Shown one piece after another: positions 46,198-54,522 of a stretch of DNA of 64,000 bases. The stretch's first letter is position 1, and every line of letters begins with the position of its first letter. The notes below the pieces were generated by a model that did no database searches, was not told the origin of the DNA, and saw only the letters and a program-made list of their open reading frames with translations. The DNA comes from Cognatundibacterium crateris (GTDB lineage Bacteria > Pseudomonadota > Gammaproteobacteria > Burkholderiales > Burkholderiaceae_D), in contig NZ_JAABOS010000002.1 in assembly GCF_010078235.1 (NCBI RefSeq), positions 372,001 through 436,000 of the forward strand, read 5' to 3'. The position numbers and the translations under genes were made by a program.

Positions 46198-47382
46198 TTA
46201 ACGGGTTTCTGCGAACAGTTCGCGACCGATCAGCATACGGCGGATTTCGCTGGTACCGGCACCGATTTCATACAACTTCGCATCACGCCACAAACGGCCA
46301 ACCGGGTATTCGTTGATATAGCCATTGCCACCCAGAATCTGAATTGCCTCACCAGCCATCCAGGTCGCTTTTTCGGCGCTATACAGAATAGCACCCGCCG
46401 CATCTTTACGCAGTGCGCGCACGGCTTCCGGTGTGGTGGCGCGGTCACAAGCCTGACCAACGGCGTAGACATAGGCCTTACATGCCATCATGGTGGAATA
46501 CATATCGGCAATCTTGCCCTGCATTAATTGAAATTCACCGATGGCCTGACCAAACTGTTTGCGGTCATGAATGTAAGGCACGACCACATCCATACAGGCC
46601 TGCATGATGCCGAGCGGGCCGCCGGACAATACGGTGCGTTCAAAATCCAGGCCAGACATCAGCACATTAACGCCTTTGCCGACGCCGCCAAGTACATTTT
46701 CCAGCGGTACTTCGCAGTTGTCGAATACCAGTTCGCCGGTATGCGAACCACGCATGCCGAGCTTGTCGAGTTTCTGCGCAATCGAGAAACCTTTATAGCC
46801 TTTTTCGATCAGGAAAGCGGTCATGCCGCGTGGGCCAGCTTCCAGATCAGTTTTTGCGTAGACCACCAGCACATCGGCATCCGGACCATTGGTAATCCAC
46901 ATTTTGGTGCCATTCAGCACATAGTGATCCCCCTTCAGATCAGCGCGCAGCTTCATGCTGACCACGTCGGAACCGGCATTCGGTTCTGACATGGCGAGTG
47001 CGCCTATGTGTTCACCGGAAATCAGTTTTGGCAGGTATTTTTGCTTTTGCGCTTCATTACCGTTGCGCTTGATCTGGTTCACGCACAGATTGGAATGCGC
47101 GCCGTAAGACAAACCGACGGATGCCGAAGCGCGTGAAATTTCTTCCATCGCGATGATATGCGCCAGATAGCCCATATTGGCGCCGCCGTATTCTTCACTG
47201 ACGGTCACACCGAGGATGCCGAGCTCACCCATCTTTTGCCACAGGTCCATAGGGAACTGATCGGAGCGGTCGATTTCCGCTGCGCGCGGCGCGATTTCTG
47301 CGGCGGCAAACTGTTGTACGGCTTCACGCAGGGCGGCGATGTCTTCGCCATGATCAAAAGTCAAACCAGGTAAATGGAGCAT
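46198..47382 (-). CDS. liuA: Isovaleryl-CoA dehydrogenase
   Basis: A 394-residue FAD enzyme that oxidises isovaleryl-CoA to 3-methylcrotonyl-CoA, the first dedicated step of leucine catabolism. The ACAD signature [16 protein letters not shown] is present. The catalytic Glu is in [16 protein letters not shown] (as in human IVD, where the Glu lies in the matching helix), whereas the usual C-terminal Glu loop reads YEIGAGTSE with Gly at that site. This combination is diagnostic. GAGGA precedes the ATG. It is followed, about 40 bases after, by the dehydratase and aceK genes. Confidence 0.96.
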   Translation of the reverse strand: MLHLPGLTFDHGEDIAALREAVQQFAAAEIAPRAAEIDRSDQFPMDLWQKMGELGILGVTVSEEYGGANMGYLAHIIAMEEISRASASVGLSYGAHSNLCVNQIKRNGNEAQKQKYLPKLISGEHIGALAMSEPNAGSDVVSMKLRADLKGDHYVLNGTKMWITNGPDADVLVVYAKTDLEAGPRGMTAFLIEKGYKGFSIAQKLDKLGMRGSHTGELVFDNCEVPLENVLGGVGKGVNVLMSGLDFERTVLSGGPLGIMQACMDVVVPYIHDRKQFGQAIGEFQLMQGKIADMYSTMMACKAYVYAVGQACDRATTPEAVRALRKDAAGAILYSAEKATWMAGEAIQILGGNGYINEYPVGRLWRDAKLYEIGAGTSEIRRMLIGRELFAETR

Positions 47383-47486
47383 GTCATCCTCACTTTATTC
47401 ATTCATTTTTAGAATTTACACAAACTGTCACGGCAACGCTGTTGCGACCGCTGAGCCGCTATCCTGCAAGCTATCTTGTGGACAGC

Positions 47487-47957
47487 TTATTTCCTGCTGA
47501 TGACAAATAAGGTCTGCTGCATCACTGCGCATAACTTTTCTTTGCCATCCTGTACTGCAAACACGTCTGCACTTGCGACTACCAGCGATTTTCCGTTTTT
47601 GATCACCCTGCCGCGCGCGATCAGGGTGTCACCGGTGCCGGGCGCCAGGATGTTGATCTTGTATTCGGCAGTCAGGCATTCACTGTGTGGCATCAACAAG
47701 GTATTCGCGGCAAAGCCGCCTGCCACATCGGCCAGCGTACCAATCACGCCGCCGTGGAAATAGCCATGCTGCTGCGTCACCCTGTCGCTGTACGGCAGGC
47801 TGATTTCGCAACTGCCGGGCGCCATCGCTGTGACTTTCGCCTGCCAGGCCATCAATGCGCCCTGACGGTTAAAGGCTTCCAGCAGCTGCAAGGCAAGCTG
47901 CGGTTCCAGTTCGCCGGAAGCTGGCTGTTCTGCTGCTGGGATGCTGTCAATACTCAT
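47487..47957 (-). CDS. PaaI-family hotdog thioesterase
   Basis: A 156-residue hotdog-fold protein. The motif YFHGGVIGTLADVAGGFAANTLL contains the HGG and Asp of PaaI thioesterases, and the strand LAPGTGDTLIARGRVIKNGKSLVVASADVF follows. It probably hydrolyses an acyl-CoA that builds up in leucine or fatty-acid catabolism. It is preceded by a perfect 28-base palindrome (48001-48028), a LiuR-type operator, so it is likely a LiuR target. GGAG precedes the ATG. It may be read together with liuA. Confidence 0.9.
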   Translation of the reverse strand: MSIDSIPAAEQPASGELEPQLALQLLEAFNRQGALMAWQAKVTAMAPGSCEISLPYSDRVTQQHGYFHGGVIGTLADVAGGFAANTLLMPHSECLTAEYKINILAPGTGDTLIARGRVIKNGKSLVVASADVFAVQDGKEKLCAVMQQTLFVISRK

Positions 47958-48000
47958 GCCAACTCCATATCAGACGCTGCAAAAGTGAAAATCATACGAC

Positions 48001-48028
48001 TAATTGACGTTTACGTAAACGTCAATTA
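48001..48028. promoter_or_regulatory. LiuR-type operator, perfect palindrome
   Basis: A perfect 28-base dyad with no spacer; each half is TAATTGACGTTTAC. It lies between the liuR stop and the thioesterase start, upstream of the thioesterase. A second, imperfect copy (20 of 26 bases by my count) occurs at 48562-48587 in front of liuR. This is the shape and sequence known for LiuR/MerR sites in proteobacteria. Confidence 0.85.
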
Positions 48029-48043
48029 GCGAGAAGTTGCTGC

Positions 48044-48451
48044 TCAGGGGGTTTCTGCTTCTTCCTGCAACCTGGCCAGCCCCAGCAAACCACGGCTTTT
48101 TTCCTCGTGGGCGCTGATCTCGGCCAGCATCACTTCGATGTCTTCACGCTGTTGTTCCAGCGCCGCACGGTGTCGTGCCAGCACTTCCAGGAAGCTGTGT
48201 AGCTGGGCCTCGGTATCCTTGGGCGAGCGATACATATCGACCAGACTCTTGATGTCTGACAGGCTCAGCCCCAGGCGTTTACCGCGCAGGGTAAGCTTGA
48301 GATGGGTCCGTTCTCTTGCCGTATAGACACGATTTCGGCCACTGGGACCTTCGCGGGTCGGGCTTAACAAGCCCTGGTCTTCGTAAAAACGGATGGCGCG
48401 CGGCGTGATGTCGAATTCACGTGCCAGTTCAGTAATCGTATAAGTAGCCAT
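48044..48451 (-). CDS. liuR: MerR-family regulator LiuR
   Basis: A 135-residue MerR-family regulator. The winged HTH is at residues 1-70 (YTITELAREFDITPRAIRFYEDQGLLSPTREGPSGRNRVYT), then a long coiled coil (LHSFLEVLARHRAALEQQREDIEVMLAEI). No Cys effector site is present, which excludes metal-sensing relatives and fits LiuR, which senses pathway intermediates. I chose the ATG at 48451 (GGAAA upstream). Two operators flank the gene: 48562-48587 upstream (autoregulation) and 48001-48028 downstream of its stop. Confidence 0.92.
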   Translation of the reverse strand: MATYTITELAREFDITPRAIRFYEDQGLLSPTREGPSGRNRVYTARERTHLKLTLRGKRLGLSLSDIKSLVDMYRSPKDTEAQLHSFLEVLARHRAALEQQREDIEVMLAEISAHEEKSRGLLGLARLQEEAETP

Positions 48452-48561
48452 AGTTTTCCAGAACAAGAAATCAGTTTTCGCAGAAAAGAAGCTAAATCAC
48501 TACGGTGGCGCGCTGGCGCGGTGCCGCAACAATTTTGCGTAAGTCCTGTACTCTGATTACA

Positions 48562-48587
48562 ATCTGCAGTTAACGTAAACGTCAATT
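48562..48587. promoter_or_regulatory. LiuR-type operator, second copy
   Basis: The stretch TTAACGTAAACGTCAATT matches one side of the operator at 48001-48028; the opposite side is degenerate (about 20 of 26 positions agree). It lies 111 bases before the liuR start and about 160 bases before the divergent MBL hydrolase gene, so it could control both. Confidence 0.75.
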
Positions 48588-48746
48588 CAATAAAAAAGCA
48601 TTGTAGGCTATTCTGAGCGACTTGTTGATCTGCATTTTTTCTTTTGCATCAACTGTTTTGAGCCAAAGTTTCGCTCAGAGCCAAGCCTGCATATACGCCG
48701 TGATGCGTCCTGACAGCACGCCCGCAACTACCCTGAGATCGCCACT

Positions 48747-49826
48747 ATGAATCCGCTGGAACAAGAACTGTCCTACCCTTATGCTGACACTTTGCCGGAA
48801 TCCGGCAAAACCATGGAAATTCTGCCCGGTGTGCTGTGGGTCAGAATGGGCCTGCCATTTGCGCTCAACCATATCAACCTGTGGCTGCTGGAAGATACCC
48901 TGATGACGGATCAGGGCCCGGTACATGGCTGGACCGTAGTCGATTGCGGCATCGCCAGCGACGCAACGCGCGATGCCTGGGAAGTATTGTTTGGCGATCT
49001 GCATAATCATTTGCGCGGGCTGCCGGTAATACGCGTCATCGTCACCCACTGCCACCCTGACCATGTGGGCCTGGCCGACTGGCTGTGCAGCCGCTGGAAA
49101 GCGCCGCTGTGGATGACGGCGGGTGAATATGCGTTTGCACGTATGATGTCGGCCGCGCTGCCCGGAGCAGATGGCACCGCCATGTTCCCTCACTTCCGCC
49201 GCCATGGCTTGCTGGACCCGGCGATGGAAGAACAGATACAGGAAAGAAAAGGCCATTACACGCGGCTGGTGCCTACCGTTCCAGCCAGCTACCACCGCCT
49301 GCAGGAAGGGGTGCCGCTGATGATCAACGGGCGCGCCTGGCAAATCATCGCCGGTTACGGCCACTCGCCTGAGCATGCGTCGCTGTACAGTGCTGAGCTG
49401 AATCTGCTGATTTCAGGCGATATGCTGCTGCCGCGTATTTCCACCAATGTCTCGGTGTTTGCGATAGAGCCGGAAGCCAATCCGGTACAGCAGTATCTGG
49501 ATTCCCTGCAAAAATACAGCGACCTGCCACCGGATGTGCTGATCCTGCCTTCGCATGGCAAGCCTTTCCGTGGCGTACAGACGCGCGTACGGCAATTGCA
49601 GGAACATCATGCAGCACGGCTGGACGAAGTGCTGACAGCCTGCGCCACGCCGCAATCGGCTTGCGATATTGTGCCGCTGATGTTCCGCCGTCCGCTTGAT
49701 GCGCATCAGCTGACCTTTGCCATTGGTGAGGCTCTCGCGCATCTGCACCAGCTGTGGTTCGCCGGGCAGTTACAACGCAGCCTGGGTGAGGATGGAGTCT
49801 ATCGCTTTAGCGTGCAGCCAGGCTGA
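48747..49826 (+). CDS. MBL-fold metallo-hydrolase
   Basis: A 359-residue metallo-beta-lactamase fold protein. The dinuclear zinc motif is H101-x-H103-x-D105-H106 in VTHCHPDHVG, with further ligands in GHSPEHASLYS (His), GDMLLP (Asp) and ILPSHGKPF (His). A C-terminal winged-helix-like tail (PLMFRRPLDAHQLTFAIGEALAHLHQL) follows, as in human LACTB2-type and similar hydrolases. It may be an esterase or thioesterase. It is read away from liuR and may respond to the LiuR site between the two. Confidence 0.88.
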   Translation: MNPLEQELSYPYADTLPESGKTMEILPGVLWVRMGLPFALNHINLWLLEDTLMTDQGPVHGWTVVDCGIASDATRDAWEVLFGDLHNHLRGLPVIRVIVTHCHPDHVGLADWLCSRWKAPLWMTAGEYAFARMMSAALPGADGTAMFPHFRRHGLLDPAMEEQIQERKGHYTRLVPTVPASYHRLQEGVPLMINGRAWQIIAGYGHSPEHASLYSAELNLLISGDMLLPRISTNVSVFAIEPEANPVQQYLDSLQKYSDLPPDVLILPSHGKPFRGVQTRVRQLQEHHAARLDEVLTACATPQSACDIVPLMFRRPLDAHQLTFAIGEALAHLHQLWFAGQLQRSLGEDGVYRFSVQPG

Positions 49827-49856
49827 GCAGACAACGCACTGACGAATGCCTGCAAT

Positions 49857-50699
49857 TCATTTGGCTTGCAAACGCAAACCCGGACTGGACGGCGGCAAAC
49901 TGCATGTGGCATCGGCCTGCAGGAAGGCGCGTACTGTTTGCATGATCAGCTTCTCAGAAGAACGTGAAGCACCGTGCCCGGCAAAATGTTGATGGGTCGC
50001 GCCATCGATCACTCCCAGCCATTTACAGCCGCCTGGCATCTGACTGAATGGCGTGGTGCGGGTTTCCCAGGACAAGCCACCGAGTTCAAAGTCACGGGTA
50101 CCGGTCAGCAGTAAGACAGGTTGACGGATATCAGCCCAGGCCTGCTCGGGAAAGATATTACCCGGCCCTTGCGGCGACAGCGCGATATAGCGGTCAAAAC
50201 TTTTCTGTGCGTGTATTTGCATCAGATTGTCGGCACCAGCTTCCATCATGGTGATTGCTGCACCCATAGAATGGCCAATCAGCACCGTCGCCTTGCCAGT
50301 GCAATGTGGCTGTGCCCATAAGCGAGCCGCGTTGATGTCCAGTTGCCGCGCGCGGTAGGCGGCACTGTCGGTCACCATACTGCTCAGTGCTGACTGCAGA
50401 TTGCTGGCGCGCAGACGCTTGCGCAACACGTCGGTGCCACTGTCGTGATGATCGGGCACCACCGCCAGCCAACCCTGCTCTGCCAATCCTTGCGCCAGAT
50501 AGGCATAGCCTTGTTCTGAGCCACCGGCACCATGCGAAATCACTGCCACGCCCTGACAAGAGCCACTGGCCGGATACACCATCGCATTCAGCAATTGGCT
50601 ATCGGCGCGCTCCAGCCGGATGCGGTTGGCCGCAATGGCCTGAGGCAGAGTCAGGCCGCACAACATGAGTACAGAGAATCGCGCTAGCAAAGGCTTCAT
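49857..50699 (-). CDS. Exported alpha/beta hydrolase
   Basis: A 280-residue protein with a signal peptide (about residues 1-24, ending AIA-A). The domain shows the dienelactone hydrolase-like pattern: GVAVISHGAGGSEQGYAYLAQGLAEQGWLAVVPDHHDSGTD near the start, nucleophile VLIGHSMGAAI (Ser about residue 145), the acid in LLTGTRDFELGG and the His in DGATHQHFAGHG. Cys are sparse but four are seen, possibly in two disulfides. It should hydrolyse an ester in the periplasm. GGAG lies 6 nt before the ATG. It is convergent with the MBL gene. Confidence 0.85.
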   Translation of the reverse strand: MKPLLARFSVLMLCGLTLPQAIAANRIRLERADSQLLNAMVYPASGSCQGVAVISHGAGGSEQGYAYLAQGLAEQGWLAVVPDHHDSGTDVLRKRLRASNLQSALSSMVTDSAAYRARQLDINAARLWAQPHCTGKATVLIGHSMGAAITMMEAGADNLMQIHAQKSFDRYIALSPQGPGNIFPEQAWADIRQPVLLLTGTRDFELGGLSWETRTTPFSQMPGGCKWLGVIDGATHQHFAGHGASRSSEKLIMQTVRAFLQADATCSLPPSSPGLRLQAK

Positions 50700-50820
50700 G
50701 TCCGGCTCCGGTATCGTCAGAAACCGCATCATGCCATTGCGCGCGCTGGGTGTGATTGCGACAGTCTGAAAATTTGTAGCAAGATGTAAGTTAGCCGGTA
50801 CACGCTCCTGCAGATCAGCT

Positions 50821-51336
50821 TCAGATTTGCAGATAATCGGACACTATCCTGATATTCGCCAGTTCTGCCTTCACCCTGGCCACATCCTGCTCGGTGCCGT
50901 GCGCGATCAAAATGTACTGATCCGCTTTCAAAGCAGTTTCATACATGATCTGCTTTTCTTTAGGCACACCGATCACCGTCATGGCTGCACCCAGGGCTGA
51001 CAAACCACCGACGATCACCGCACCTTCCAGTGCGGATGCGATCATCGCCACTATCGGTCCTGCCATCGCCACCAGACCAACACCTGGAAACACAAATACC
51101 GCAGGTGCGATCAGCAAGCCCCAGATACCGCCCCAGAATGCGCCTTTCGCTCCCCAGGATTTGATTTTATCCCCCATGGTATAGAAACCAATGGGATGCT
51201 CTTCGCTGTGATAACCCTTACCGATCAACGATAATTTGGTGACATCGATTCCGGCCACACTCAATTTACCTATCGCCACTTCGGCATCTGCACGGGTGCC
51301 AAAGACATAAATCGCCGCTTCCTGTATATGCATCAT
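50821..51336 (-). CDS. Glycine-rich membrane protein with stress-protein-like N-terminus
   Basis: A 171-residue protein. The start EAAIYVFGTRADAEVAIGKLSVAGIDVTKLSLIGKGYH resembles the general-stress (YflT/DUF1269-like) domain. It is followed by a glycine-zipper membrane stretch (GAKGAFWGGIWGLLIAPAVFVFPGVGLVAMAGPIVAMIASALEGAVIVGG) with two or three small-residue helices. I placed the start at the ATG at 51336 with GGAG 5 nt upstream; the open frame overlaps the BON gene but that part is not supported. Role unknown; likely an envelope stress factor. Confidence 0.75.
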   Translation of the reverse strand: MMHIQEAAIYVFGTRADAEVAIGKLSVAGIDVTKLSLIGKGYHSEEHPIGFYTMGDKIKSWGAKGAFWGGIWGLLIAPAVFVFPGVGLVAMAGPIVAMIASALEGAVIVGGLSALGAAMTVIGVPKEKQIMYETALKADQYILIAHGTEQDVARVKAELANIRIVSDYLQI

Positions 51337-51407
51337 CCGCGCTCCAAAAGTTAAGCCTGTCAGCGTCTGTGCTGACACTACGCTGCAGTCAGCCGCTATG
51401 CTTGTAT

Positions 51408-52061
51408 TTATCCAATCTGTAAATGATCGACCACGGTCTGAACTCCAGGTGCCCGCCATGCAATCCGCTTGGCCATAGATCGTTCAAAATCATTGTGCAC
51501 AGTGCCGGACAAGGTGATGCAATCGCCTTCCTGTATGACATCGATATGCGGGTGCGCGTCGCCACCGCTGCGTCGCAGTGCTGCTTCGATATCTGTTTTT
51601 AATGCCAGTGGCGAACGCGGTTTCCGGGTAAGATGAATCAGATCCGTCAGTCCGGTTACGCCAAACAGAGAAGAAAGCGTCTTGACCGCTGCACGTTTTT
51701 CAAAGTCCCATTGCACTTCGCCGGAAATGGTAATCCAGCCATTTTCCACCATGATCTTCAGGCGTTCGTCCGGCACCAGGCTGTTCCACGACAGCACGCT
51801 CTGTGCGAGGCGCGCGATGTCGGCATCACTACGCACACTGGATTGCGGTAAATTCACCGTCAGCTGCACCGTCAAAGCCTTCACACCAAATACACCGAGT
51901 GCGGTTCTTTCTGCTATCCATTTTTGTATATAGCTGGGCACCTGACCATTCAGCGTTACCACCCCATCTTTGACAAATACCTGTATCGCATCCTCATCCA
52001 GTGATGGCTCCCATTTCAGTTCCGCCATTAAATCGGACTGTATCTGTACGTCGCTACGCAT
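51408..52061 (-). CDS. Triple BON-domain protein
   Basis: A 217-residue protein with three BON (OsmY/YraP-type) domains of about 65 residues at about 3-70, 75-145 and 148-217. Each shows a strand-helix pattern around a short V-x-x-G-V-x-L core (FVKDGVVTLNGQVPSY, VENGWITISGEVQWDF, IQEGDCITLSGTVHNDF). BON domains bind membranes or phospholipids. No signal peptide is seen, so it may act from the cytoplasmic face; OsmY-like proteins are usually periplasmic. AAGGAG precedes the ATG. It is followed by the glycine-rich membrane protein gene, about 71 bases downstream. Confidence 0.85.
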   Translation of the reverse strand: MRSDVQIQSDLMAELKWEPSLDEDAIQVFVKDGVVTLNGQVPSYIQKWIAERTALGVFGVKALTVQLTVNLPQSSVRSDADIARLAQSVLSWNSLVPDERLKIMVENGWITISGEVQWDFEKRAAVKTLSSLFGVTGLTDLIHLTRKPRSPLALKTDIEAALRRSGGDAHPHIDVIQEGDCITLSGTVHNDFERSMAKRIAWRAPGVQTVVDHLQIG

Positions 52062-52325
52062 TTTGCTCTCCTTCGCCAGAATTGGTCAGACTATGGTGCC
52101 CGCCTGGCCTCCGTCATACCGTTCGCTAACGAACATCACGCCGCTGACTAAGGGTTTTTTTTTAAAATCCGGTTCGCAATAAAAGCGGTAAATGTTGGCT
52201 GACGAACAGTAAGGTAAGTAGCGCTCCACTACATTCAGTCTGCGCAATGTTGCGCTCAATTGAGGTGCCGCACAGCATGCGGCTCAGCACTTCATCAGGT
52301 CTGGTAAGGACAAAGGAGAAACACT

Positions 52326-52817
52326 ATGCATACTGCAGAGTATCAAGCAAACAGCAGCGCCGGCGCGCAACCGGTTCAGCAAGTTTCGAATAAAACTGAG
52401 GATAAGGATGAGGATTATCAGATTCGTAAAGCAGCCGTTGTGTCCTTGCTGGCGAAAGACTTAACTGAAGAACTGGTCGGCATCATGCAATACATACTGC
52501 ATTTTTATACTGAAAACAAAGAGTACTCTCCCGCCGTGGAAAAATGTGAAGCGCAAACCACGCAATTGCTACTCAAAAAACAATGCGAACTGACGGAAGA
52601 AATCGGCAATTCAGCGGCACCGCAAACTACGCCAGGCAACGTCAAAGATGGCTCGCTGCATACTGCACTATTGAAATCTGAGCTGGCAACGGAGAGCAAG
52701 CAGATAGACAGCTATCTGCACTCCAAAGCGGAGGATGCGCTGCAGGCGGAACTGCCTTTCCACCCGCCGGGAACATCCGTATCTGCGGGAGAACAGCATG
52801 CGAAAGTGGGAGTATAA
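52326..52817 (+). CDS. Small protein with ferritin-like helix, function unknown
   Basis: A 163-residue, highly charged and helical protein with no Trp. The helix VSLLAKDLTEELVGIMQYILHFYTE looks like the first helix of ferritin-like (bacterioferritin) proteins, with EE...Y..LH in the usual places, and LLKSELATESKQIDSYLHSKAEDAL could be a later helix. The usual second E-x-x-H is not seen, so iron binding is doubtful. AAGGAGAAACACT supports the start. It is followed by a DUF4177 gene that overlaps its end by 20 bases, so the two are co-translated. Confidence 0.6.
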   Translation: MHTAEYQANSSAGAQPVQQVSNKTEDKDEDYQIRKAAVVSLLAKDLTEELVGIMQYILHFYTENKEYSPAVEKCEAQTTQLLLKKQCELTEEIGNSAAPQTTPGNVKDGSLHTALLKSELATESKQIDSYLHSKAEDALQAELPFHPPGTSVSAGEQHAKVGV

Positions 52818-53001
52818 ATCGGTCACCTCCAGCTATCTGAACGGCAGTGGAAATTTGTTGGAACTGGCGAGTTCACTTGAGCACCAACTGAACGACTACG
52901 GACGACAGGGCTGGGAGCTGATTCATATCGCCGGCTTACACAATCACTTTGCCAAATCACCGGTATTGGTGTTCAAGCGTCCGCTGGCAGAAACCGAGTA
53001 A
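52798..53001 (+). CDS. DUF4177-family small protein
   Basis: A 67-residue protein of the DUF4177 type: a start KWEYKSV, then LEHQLNDYGRQGWELIHIA, where LN-x2-G-x2-GWEL is the family hallmark, and an ending VLVFKRPL. No function is known for the family. I chose the ATG at 52798, with GGAG about 7 nt upstream, inside the end of the previous gene. Translation of both genes is thus coupled. Confidence 0.85.
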   Translation: MRKWEYKSVTSSYLNGSGNLLELASSLEHQLNDYGRQGWELIHIAGLHNHFAKSPVLVFKRPLAETE

Positions 53002-53104
53002 ATACAGTATCTGCTGCCCGCTGTATTGGCCAGGGTAGCGCGCAATTGTTATGCTTTTGTCTGAGCAATACTGGCATACTCAGCATCTTTGTGCCGGAGT
53101 TCTG

Positions 53105-53737
53105 ATGTTAGCCATATTGCTCACCCTCGCCACCCTGCACTGGATCGTCTTAGTGACGCCCGGTGCTAACTTTTTACTGGTCGGCCAGTTAGCCGCCAGC
53201 GGTCAGCGCTCACAGGCACTGGCCGCTGCTGCGGGCATCACTTGCGTCACGCTGACCTGGGCCACACTCGCAGTGCTGGGCATAGGCATCGTGTTTCACG
53301 CCCATCCCGCATTACGTCAACTGGTGCAAATCGCTGGCGGCCTGTATCTGCTCTATCTGGCCAGCAAACTGTGGCAAAGCAAGGGCCAGAGTCAAAGCGC
53401 AACACTGCAGCAAATCAGCCTGGCGGCCGCTTTCCGTATGGGCTTCCTGACCAATATCCTGAACCCGAAAACTGCACTGTTCTTCGGCAGCGTGTTCGCT
53501 ACCGTGCTGCCGGCGCAACCGGACTGGAGCATGACGCTCAGTGCTGTGTTACTGGTGTATGCAAACGCAGTGATCTGGCATGTGTTTCTGGCGCTGGCTT
53601 TCTCACATCCGGCCATACAACGCCGCTATGACAAGCAGCGGCAAAGCCTGAGCCGCTTTTCCAGCCTGATGGTCGGCCTGTTCGGCACCCGCCTGCTCTG
53701 GACTACGCTGCAGGAATTGCGTGGCAGATGGCTGTAG
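53105..53737 (+). CDS. LysE/RhtB-family amino-acid exporter
   Basis: A 210-residue inner-membrane protein with six predicted helices and the LysE/RhtB start LHWIVLVTPGANFLLVGQLAASGQRSQALAAAAGITC, in which TPGAN is the conserved P-G-P/P-G-A loop. The second half contains GFLTNILNPKTALFFGSVF, the other conserved N-P-K motif. It should export an amino acid or small metabolite. I placed the start at the ATG at 53105, with GGAG 5 nt upstream. It is read alone on the plus strand. Confidence 0.9.
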   Translation: MLAILLTLATLHWIVLVTPGANFLLVGQLAASGQRSQALAAAAGITCVTLTWATLAVLGIGIVFHAHPALRQLVQIAGGLYLLYLASKLWQSKGQSQSATLQQISLAAAFRMGFLTNILNPKTALFFGSVFATVLPAQPDWSMTLSAVLLVYANAVIWHVFLALAFSHPAIQRRYDKQRQSLSRFSSLMVGLFGTRLLWTTLQELRGRWL

Positions 53738-54132
53738 TGCGCTGGGCTGTGGCCTGAAAACGCATAGCGCGCCGTTTGTGTTGCAAAAAAATCATATTGT
53801 TTTACAGCCAGTTTGCTTCAGCCTAAGTGCTGGGGCAAACGATTTCCAGCTTGTTACTGAAAGCAATGTCCGCACCACTATTGGCTTGCAAGCCTTTTTC
53901 ACCTCAAAAGCCGCGCCATTGCTAGGCCTTTGCTTTTTTATTTACTCAAATTGCAGACCTGCAGACCACGCGGCTACTCAGCAAGAATAACTCTGTTTCC
54001 AAAAATAATTGCATATAGGAAAAATTCGAGTTACATTTCTATACAACTTGTGGGCGACAGCAGCGTCACACAACAGCCTGCACATACACAACTGCTGACT
54101 CTATTTCAACCATGGACACAGGGAGACCGTCT
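53738..54132. other. Intergenic region between LysE-like and HNH-like genes
   Basis: This 395-base gap holds no supported gene. It is AT-richer than its surroundings. A possible promoter for the next plus-strand gene lies at 54009-54037. An open frame at 53721-53990 looks random (no ribosome site, low-complexity tail) and is not called. Confidence 0.5.
54009..54037 (+). promoter_or_regulatory. Possible sigma-70 promoter of the HNH-like gene
   Basis: TTGCAT and TACATT are separated by 17 bases, fitting the -35 and -10 boxes loosely. They sit about 95 bases before the ATG at 54133. AT-rich DNA around them raises the odds of a chance match. Confidence 0.35.
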
Positions 54133-54429
54133 ATGCTGTTTGACGAAGCGATGAAGCTGCATATCTGGAATAAAGCCAGCACGGTTGATCATGTCGATGC
54201 CAGTATGTGGCGCCGCGATCAGTGTGGGGCCTGGATCAAATACACGGAATTTGGCAATCGCTTTTCAGACTACGGATGGGAAATCGACTACATCCTGCCA
54301 CTGGCCGAAGGTGGCGTCCATGAAGAAAAAAATCTGCGCCCGCTGCAATGGGAAAACCAGCTATCCAAACGCGAAGGCCGTCTGACCTGCGTATTACGCG
54401 CCATCGGTCCGGAGAATATGCGGATCTGA
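54133..54429 (+). CDS. Degenerate HNH endonuclease-like protein
   Basis: A 98-residue protein with the layout of small HNH proteins: RRDQCGAWI at about residue 27, then GWEIDYILPLAEGGVHEEKNLRPLQWENQLSK. In active HNH nucleases the sequence is I-D-H-x-x-P; here the first His is Tyr (IDYI), while the Asn and later positions stay. It may be inactive as a nuclease or use another residue. GGGAG 8 nt before the ATG supports the start at 54133 rather than the ATG seven codons upstream. It stands alone, with no methylase or toxin gene beside it. Confidence 0.8.
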   Translation: MLFDEAMKLHIWNKASTVDHVDASMWRRDQCGAWIKYTEFGNRFSDYGWEIDYILPLAEGGVHEEKNLRPLQWENQLSKREGRLTCVLRAIGPENMRI

Positions 54430-54477
54430 AATCCCTGACGTCAACCAGGCAGCCTCCGGACGAGCGCTGCCCGGTCC

Positions 54478-54522
54478 AGCGTTCAGCGTTCAGCGTTCAG
54501 CGTTTAGCGTTTAGCGTTTAGC
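54478..54522. repeat. Six tandem heptamers between convergent gene ends
   Basis: The unit AGCGTTC occurs three times and its variant AGCGTTT three times, in that order, followed by AGC (45 bases). The array abuts the stop codon of the minus-strand SRPBCC gene (54523-54525) and begins 48 bases after the HNH-like gene. The clean split between C and T variants suggests expansion by slippage after one mutation. Confidence 0.9.

Noticed and set aside
48675..49376. Open frame antisense to the MBL hydrolase gene
   Set aside because: The plus-strand gene has the H-x-H-x-D-H motif; the antisense frame shows none.
53721..53990. Open frame after the LysE-like gene
   Set aside because: No ribosome site, starts inside the previous gene and has no recognisable features.
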